Of a DNA stretch of 27,584 nt, positions 25,501 through 27,584 are shown piece after piece. The stretch's first letter is position 1. Every line of letters begins with the position of its first letter. Location of the stretch: NCBI GenBank assembly GCA_934254825.1, contig CAKQMB010000020.1:1-27584 (forward strand), given 5' to 3'. This DNA is from an uncultured Clostridia bacterium. Lineage in GTDB: Bacteria; Bacillota; Clostridia; Christensenellales; Borkfalkiaceae. The position numbers and the translations under genes are program-made. Under the pieces are notes generated by a model. That model worked only from the letters and a program-made list of their open reading frames with translations, was not told the DNA's origin and made no database searches.

Positions 25501-26214
25501 GTAGTCAATACTCCCGATGATGCTATCAGTGCAATGAAAAGATTCGATTGCCTAATTCCAGAAATAGAACCGATTGTTCAAAAAGATAGTAAAAAATATT
25601 CGGCTTTAATTGCTTCAATGAATGAATTTTCTTCAGAAACATTGAAATGGCTTGATGAAAACTTTATTAGAGACGGTCTATCTGAGACTCTGTGCAAAGT
25701 ATTGTATGAGAAGGAAGATTATATTAATTTCATAATCGCTGATGTCTTGAGAAAAAAGGATATGATTCTTGATGAAAATATACCTTTTGAAGACTATATT
25801 TCTGTTTATGAACATGTTCCGGAAATGTTTTCAATTATGTCAGAGCATTATGATTTTCTTGAGAAACTACAGCTTGAAGCAGATCTTGATAAGTTGCCAC
25901 AAGAAAAAATAGTTCCTATGTTTAAAGTTCCTCAACACAAAAGATTTTTCGAATTTATTTTTTCTTCAAATCAACCAGATGAACTCAAAAATGAATATCT
26001 TAGTAGTTTTGGAAAGCTTGCTTCTCTTGACGACAGTTTGGCATTTCAAAAACTTGTGTGCAAGGAAGAAAATATGAAACTATTAGGTAGTCATAGAATC
26101 TTTAATAGGATTCATCGTAATTTGTGGGAACTTAATCGTGGACACAAAGGCGTATTTACACGAAAATGGAATGAGTGTTGGAAAGATAAACTTGGCGAAA
26201 CCCATCTTCTGTAA
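22528..26214 (+). CDS. Giant KAP/YobI-like P-loop NTPase (1,228 residues)
   Basis: The N-terminal 400 residues are a KAP-type P-loop NTPase of the YobI-like group. Walker A is IADYGSGKSS (75-84) and Walker B is RLVIVEDLDRI (269-279). Between them lie two hydrophobic segments (167-186 and 205-227), the insertion of membrane helices into the P-loop domain that defines KAP NTPases. Residues 440-1228 form a long, mainly helical region of repeat-like character with no recognised catalytic motif, perhaps a sensing or scaffold arm. The GTG at 22528 has a poor ribosome site. A TTG at 22579 preceded by GAGGGTG is a good alternative and would shorten the protein by 17 residues. It directly follows the four-helix membrane gene. 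Large KAP-type NTPases occur in defence islands, but the role of this protein is not known. Confidence 0.75.
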   Translation: MNPFKQSIIAYKKRVYILLFRNKSTISNKDNENFKPIVFVNNPVKRQKDDIVGFDSQVETLACAIESGANMIGVIADYGSGKSSLTDILSESLKKRKKITKPIKINLWDCLQKNANPKPSDDEKISVLTRSFLYQLSSGHGRKFGSFINKILSKNYGNISFGINSWKFWWMFIIAGLMFVIYKISTLTNTGIMQYLPERFGVIASGVKLLSPFFLFLACVFLILGIKDTYIAFSHWKMQEKRELEINDVFDTYSTIVNKIRPLCKRKKRLVIVEDLDRITEKPLVVEFLKELYRFHDTLGEYSENFVFVVSIKPEALLKPNSAAEDNVYTKVFDTVISLKPIHFDDYDSVLLKLIDNNPKQKAELQRLIKSEIKDTLPQSFKWIKKGENLTLRDLKDRLNHAIAIMLSIKSKNYQVSTAANFEACTAIAYFESHYPKEYYKLIKNEAGLASFMRTTPEIINGNTKDVQPALVASFNTTFKNGDSNNAAYSKTFVDELCGLVASGVFNDDFRMYFYTYPKGSPIKTTDERELCNYLLFPNIYKNHDNLDEVVIKVFKDRKNSIVEKTLKSLEKYPPVILKNTTLFVTAVEVSLGKAFDIFSEEIIESDYDEKYKAECWFRLNSLETLDYEGFVHKAINKILVVCKSSSEIIKIRKSIILGLRSKIADFIGLFENSKDMIPLITADEIKSINDIDIILKFIDVNVLKKDNYEYIAATINNQPLNQNSETFKIACNVFRRFSKLLSPIEMGDGLLKFVDINNYLDDGFFEIISKAEIKHLNIATYLNKFSASELSAEYIKIIDSLGFDDYISEDIIDTVLQEKHYYTPLLFLAKENDFSKFDSHLANNLKLLETCEKINEDYQDVIIGFRKYAFQNKARSEYKILYFEPFPIISTEEYVSMTEASELFKLVDTSQISEENYSEVSDTLCERTYATSELVDLFDWLFNNEKNENCISDPVLRKNFFESLDLRKLELRKLDDQQRNYTYSVIADVIVVNTPDDAISAMKRFDCLIPEIEPIVQKDSKKYSALIASMNEFSSETLKWLDENFIRDGLSETLCKVLYEKEDYINFIIADVLRKKDMILDENIPFEDYISVYEHVPEMFSIMSEHYDFLEKLQLEADLDKLPQEKIVPMFKVPQHKRFFEFIFSSNQPDELKNEYLSSFGKLASLDDSLAFQKLVCKEENMKLLGSHRIFNRIHRNLWELNRGHKGVFTRKWNECWKDKLGETHLL

Positions 26215-26224
26215 TTAAAACATT

Positions 26225-26259
26225 AGCGTCGCAGAAATGAGGCGCTTTTGCTTTTTATT
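26225..26259 (+). terminator. Terminator after the NTPase gene
   Basis: AGCGTC (26225-26230) pairs with GGCGCT (26241-26246), six pairs with one wobble, followed by TTTGCTTTTTATT. It lies 10 bases after the NTPase stop and closes the defence operon. Confidence 0.55.
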
Positions 26260-26328
26260 AAAAAAACGCTGGGCTTGTGGAAGGGGTTGTGGTATGTGTT
26301 TGTGTTGCAAAAAGGAGGTGCAACGCAC

Positions 26329-26613
26329 GTGACAACACTTGAAAATTTATACTATGGCAACATTAGTCCGCACGAACGGTATATCAAGAGGGGAACGAGA
26401 GTGGATAAGCTTGTTAAGTTGATATGCAAAAACGAGGAAGAACTTAACGCCGGTCTCACGGAAAAGCAGAAAGAAACTTTTGAAAAATTTAAGGAATGCA
26501 CAAGCGAACTGTACTGCATCACCGAGCGTGAAGCGTTCAGTTCGGGATTTATCCTCGCAACACGCATAATGGTCGAAGTAATGGAAGGCTTAGGAACGGT
26601 GGAAGAAATATAA
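26329..26613 (+). CDS. Small conserved protein, DUF6809-like
   Basis: A 94-residue protein from GTG 26329, chosen because AAAGGAGGTG (26311-26320) lies eight bases upstream; an in-frame ATG at 26248 would add 27 residues of unlikely hydrophobic sequence. It reads TTLENLYYGNISPHERYIKR, NEEELNAGLTEKQKETFEKF and ends ...VEVMEGLGTVEEI. The YGNI.P.ERYI opening and the helical hairpin that follows match the small DUF6809-type proteins common on mobile elements of gut Clostridia. Function is unknown. It is a separate unit from the defence operon and convergent with the sigma-like gene. Confidence 0.65.
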   Translation: MTTLENLYYGNISPHERYIKRGTRVDKLVKLICKNEEELNAGLTEKQKETFEKFKECTSELYCITEREAFSSGFILATRIMVEVMEGLGTVEEI

Positions 26614-26618
26614 AAATA

Positions 26619-26680
26619 CCCACTGGAAGCGGCGGTCAGGCACTGAACCTTGCCACGATATCCGGTGGGAAATTTTTTGT
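26619..26680 (+). terminator. Terminator of the small gene, with an inner hairpin in its loop
   Basis: CCCACTGGA (26619-26627) pairs with TCCGGTGGG (26661-26669), nine pairs including a U.G wobble that only works on the plus strand, followed by AAATTTTTTG. The 33-base loop contains a second imperfect stem (GGTCA/TGAACC, GGC/GCC). A smaller TGCCTTTGTAGGCA hairpin with T-rich flank follows at 26684-26697. Confidence 0.6.
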
Positions 26681-26732
26681 TTTGCCTTTGTAGGCATTTG
26701 TTTTATCTGAAACGGCCTACGGATCGATAAAA

Positions 26733-27584
26733 CTATTTCTGTTCGGTTGTACGGGGCTTTTTATAAAACGGCAGCTTGGGTTTAGTGTTATGCTTATTCA
26801 CTTTGGATAGTTCCTCCAAGGGAATGGTATAAAACTTTTCTTTAATAAAATTACCGTTCATATAGCCGATAATTTTTGTAACTTGTTCAGCGTAGGCACC
26901 GGTCATATCAAACTCTGCAAGGCGAATGACCTGAAAGCGGTGTCTACTGATGGTGGTATGAATGATCTCTCCGGTTTCGCCTTCTCCATAGGGAGTATAG
27001 GCGTAGGTTACCGACTGCACTTTTTTCTCGCCGTCTTCCTTTACAAGCACCATATCAGTTTGCTTTAAAGTAACGCCGTCGTAAAAGCCCATGTCGCAAA
27101 GTTTCTTTGCAAATTTTTCGATTGCCGCCTTGCGTTTTTTCTCAATGCTTTTTTCGCCCGACGCACCTTGTTTTAACGTAATTTCTGCATAGGTGCTGGG
27201 CTTGAAAACGCCGAAACAGTCAAAACATACGCCGAGAGAAAGAGACAAAATCTGCTTATCCTTCGGAGAAATTTTGCCGGCGGCATCGCGGAAATTGTCA
27301 CGGTAAATACTTCGCAGCACTTCCTCAAACAGAGATACGGACAGGTCTTCAATCAGCTCGTCCGCAACGGTGCCGTTCGCCGCGTTTTCGTTTTCGTCTG
27401 TCGGGACAATGCCGACGGGATATTCGCAAGCCTTGCCGATAGCAACAAGCTCGGCGACCTTCTCCTCAACAAAGCCGGTTTCTTTTACGGCAAGCACAAT
27501 ACGCTCGTCGGCGGAAAGCTCGGGAGCGCTGTTATAAATGCGCATAACCTTACGCAGCTCGGCATACCCGTTTTGCGTCGGCAC
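26733..27584 (-). CDS. Sigma-70-like protein (regions 3-4), runs off window end
   Basis: The frame ends with TAG at 26735-26733 and is open to the window edge, so its beginning is unseen. Near the N-terminus of the visible part is ELRKVMRIYNSAPELSADER, like sigma region 3. Then KISPKDKQILSLSLGV and, further on, GASGEKSIEKKRKAAIEKFA followed by KKLCDMGF, the pattern of the region 4 helix-turn-helix that binds the -35 box (L...E..IL.L..G ... S.E.IR.IE..A..KL). The C-terminal 100 residues are an extra beta-rich extension. Sigma factors direct RNA polymerase to special promoters. This is a divergent member, perhaps of a mobile element; assignment is moderate. Confidence 0.5.
   Translation of the reverse strand: MPTQNGYAELRKVMRIYNSAPELSADERIVLAVKETGFVEEKVAELVAIGKACEYPVGIVPTDENENAANGTVADELIEDLSVSLFEEVLRSIYRDNFRDAAGKISPKDKQILSLSLGVCFDCFGVFKPSTYAEITLKQGASGEKSIEKKRKAAIEKFAKKLCDMGFYDGVTLKQTDMVLVKEDGEKKVQSVTYAYTPYGEGETGEIIHTTISRHRFQVIRLAEFDMTGAYAEQVTKIIGYMNGNFIKEKFYTIPLEELSKVNKHNTKPKLPFYKKPRTTEQK

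Noticed and set aside
1..27584. CRISPR arrays, tRNA or rRNA genes, IS transposases, integrase with att sites
   Set aside because: Scanned for regular spaced repeats, tRNA-like cloverleaf ends, and transposase or integrase motifs on both strands; none could be supported.

Overview
The window looks like DNA from a low-to-mid GC Clostridia (Firmicutes) genome, probably a gut-type Oscillospirales/Lachnospirales relative. The grounds are strong GGAGG-type ribosome sites, the protein families present (siphophage genes of Firmicutes type, a DUF6809-like protein, a GH39-like sugar operon, a YobI/KAP NTPase) and the codon use. The lineage is inference. The region is a mosaic accessory island in which many genes are cut, frameshifted or fused.

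Layout. (1) 1-2344, minus strand: tail module of an HK97-type siphophage (head-tail connector fragment, gpG, the -1 frameshifted gpGT, start of the tape measure), with an AAA/DUF4143 ATPase gene inserted that has its own promoter and terminator. (2) 2345-6840, plus strand: a non-phage carbohydrate operon (metallophosphoesterase, GH39-like glycosidase, EamA exporter, Gfo/Idh/MocA oxidoreductase). Its first and last genes carry in-frame stop codons. (3) 6830-8368, minus strand: phage portal N-terminus and terminase large-subunit C-terminus, separated by a divergent HTH gene with its own promoter. The phage pieces keep canonical order on the minus strand (terL, portal, connector, gpG, gpGT, tape measure), so the sugar operon sits where the rest of portal, protease, capsid and tail tube should be. 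(4) 8366-14350, plus strand: 3' part of a type I hsdR, then mcrB with its P-loop deleted, mcrC, an unknown 371-residue protein and a small zinc-ribbon membrane protein. (5) 14464-14560: two consecutive hairpin terminators. (6) 14561-26214, plus strand: a tightly packed defence operon: 5'-truncated hsdM, hsdS, a TIR-like nucleotide-binding protein, a 6-TM protein, full-length hsdR, a 4-TM protein and a 1,228-residue KAP/YobI-like P-loop NTPase. (7) 26329-27584: a DUF6809-like gene convergent with a sigma-70-like protein that runs off the end.

The most promising candidate for an undescribed system is in block 6. Two membrane-protein/sensor pairs (TIR-like + 6-TM, and 4-TM + KAP NTPase) are interleaved with a type I restriction operon. 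They look like back-up, possibly abortive, layers attached to restriction. Function is inferred from domain types and gene order only. Because so many junctions and broken genes occur, assembly error must be excluded before biology is read into the breakpoints.
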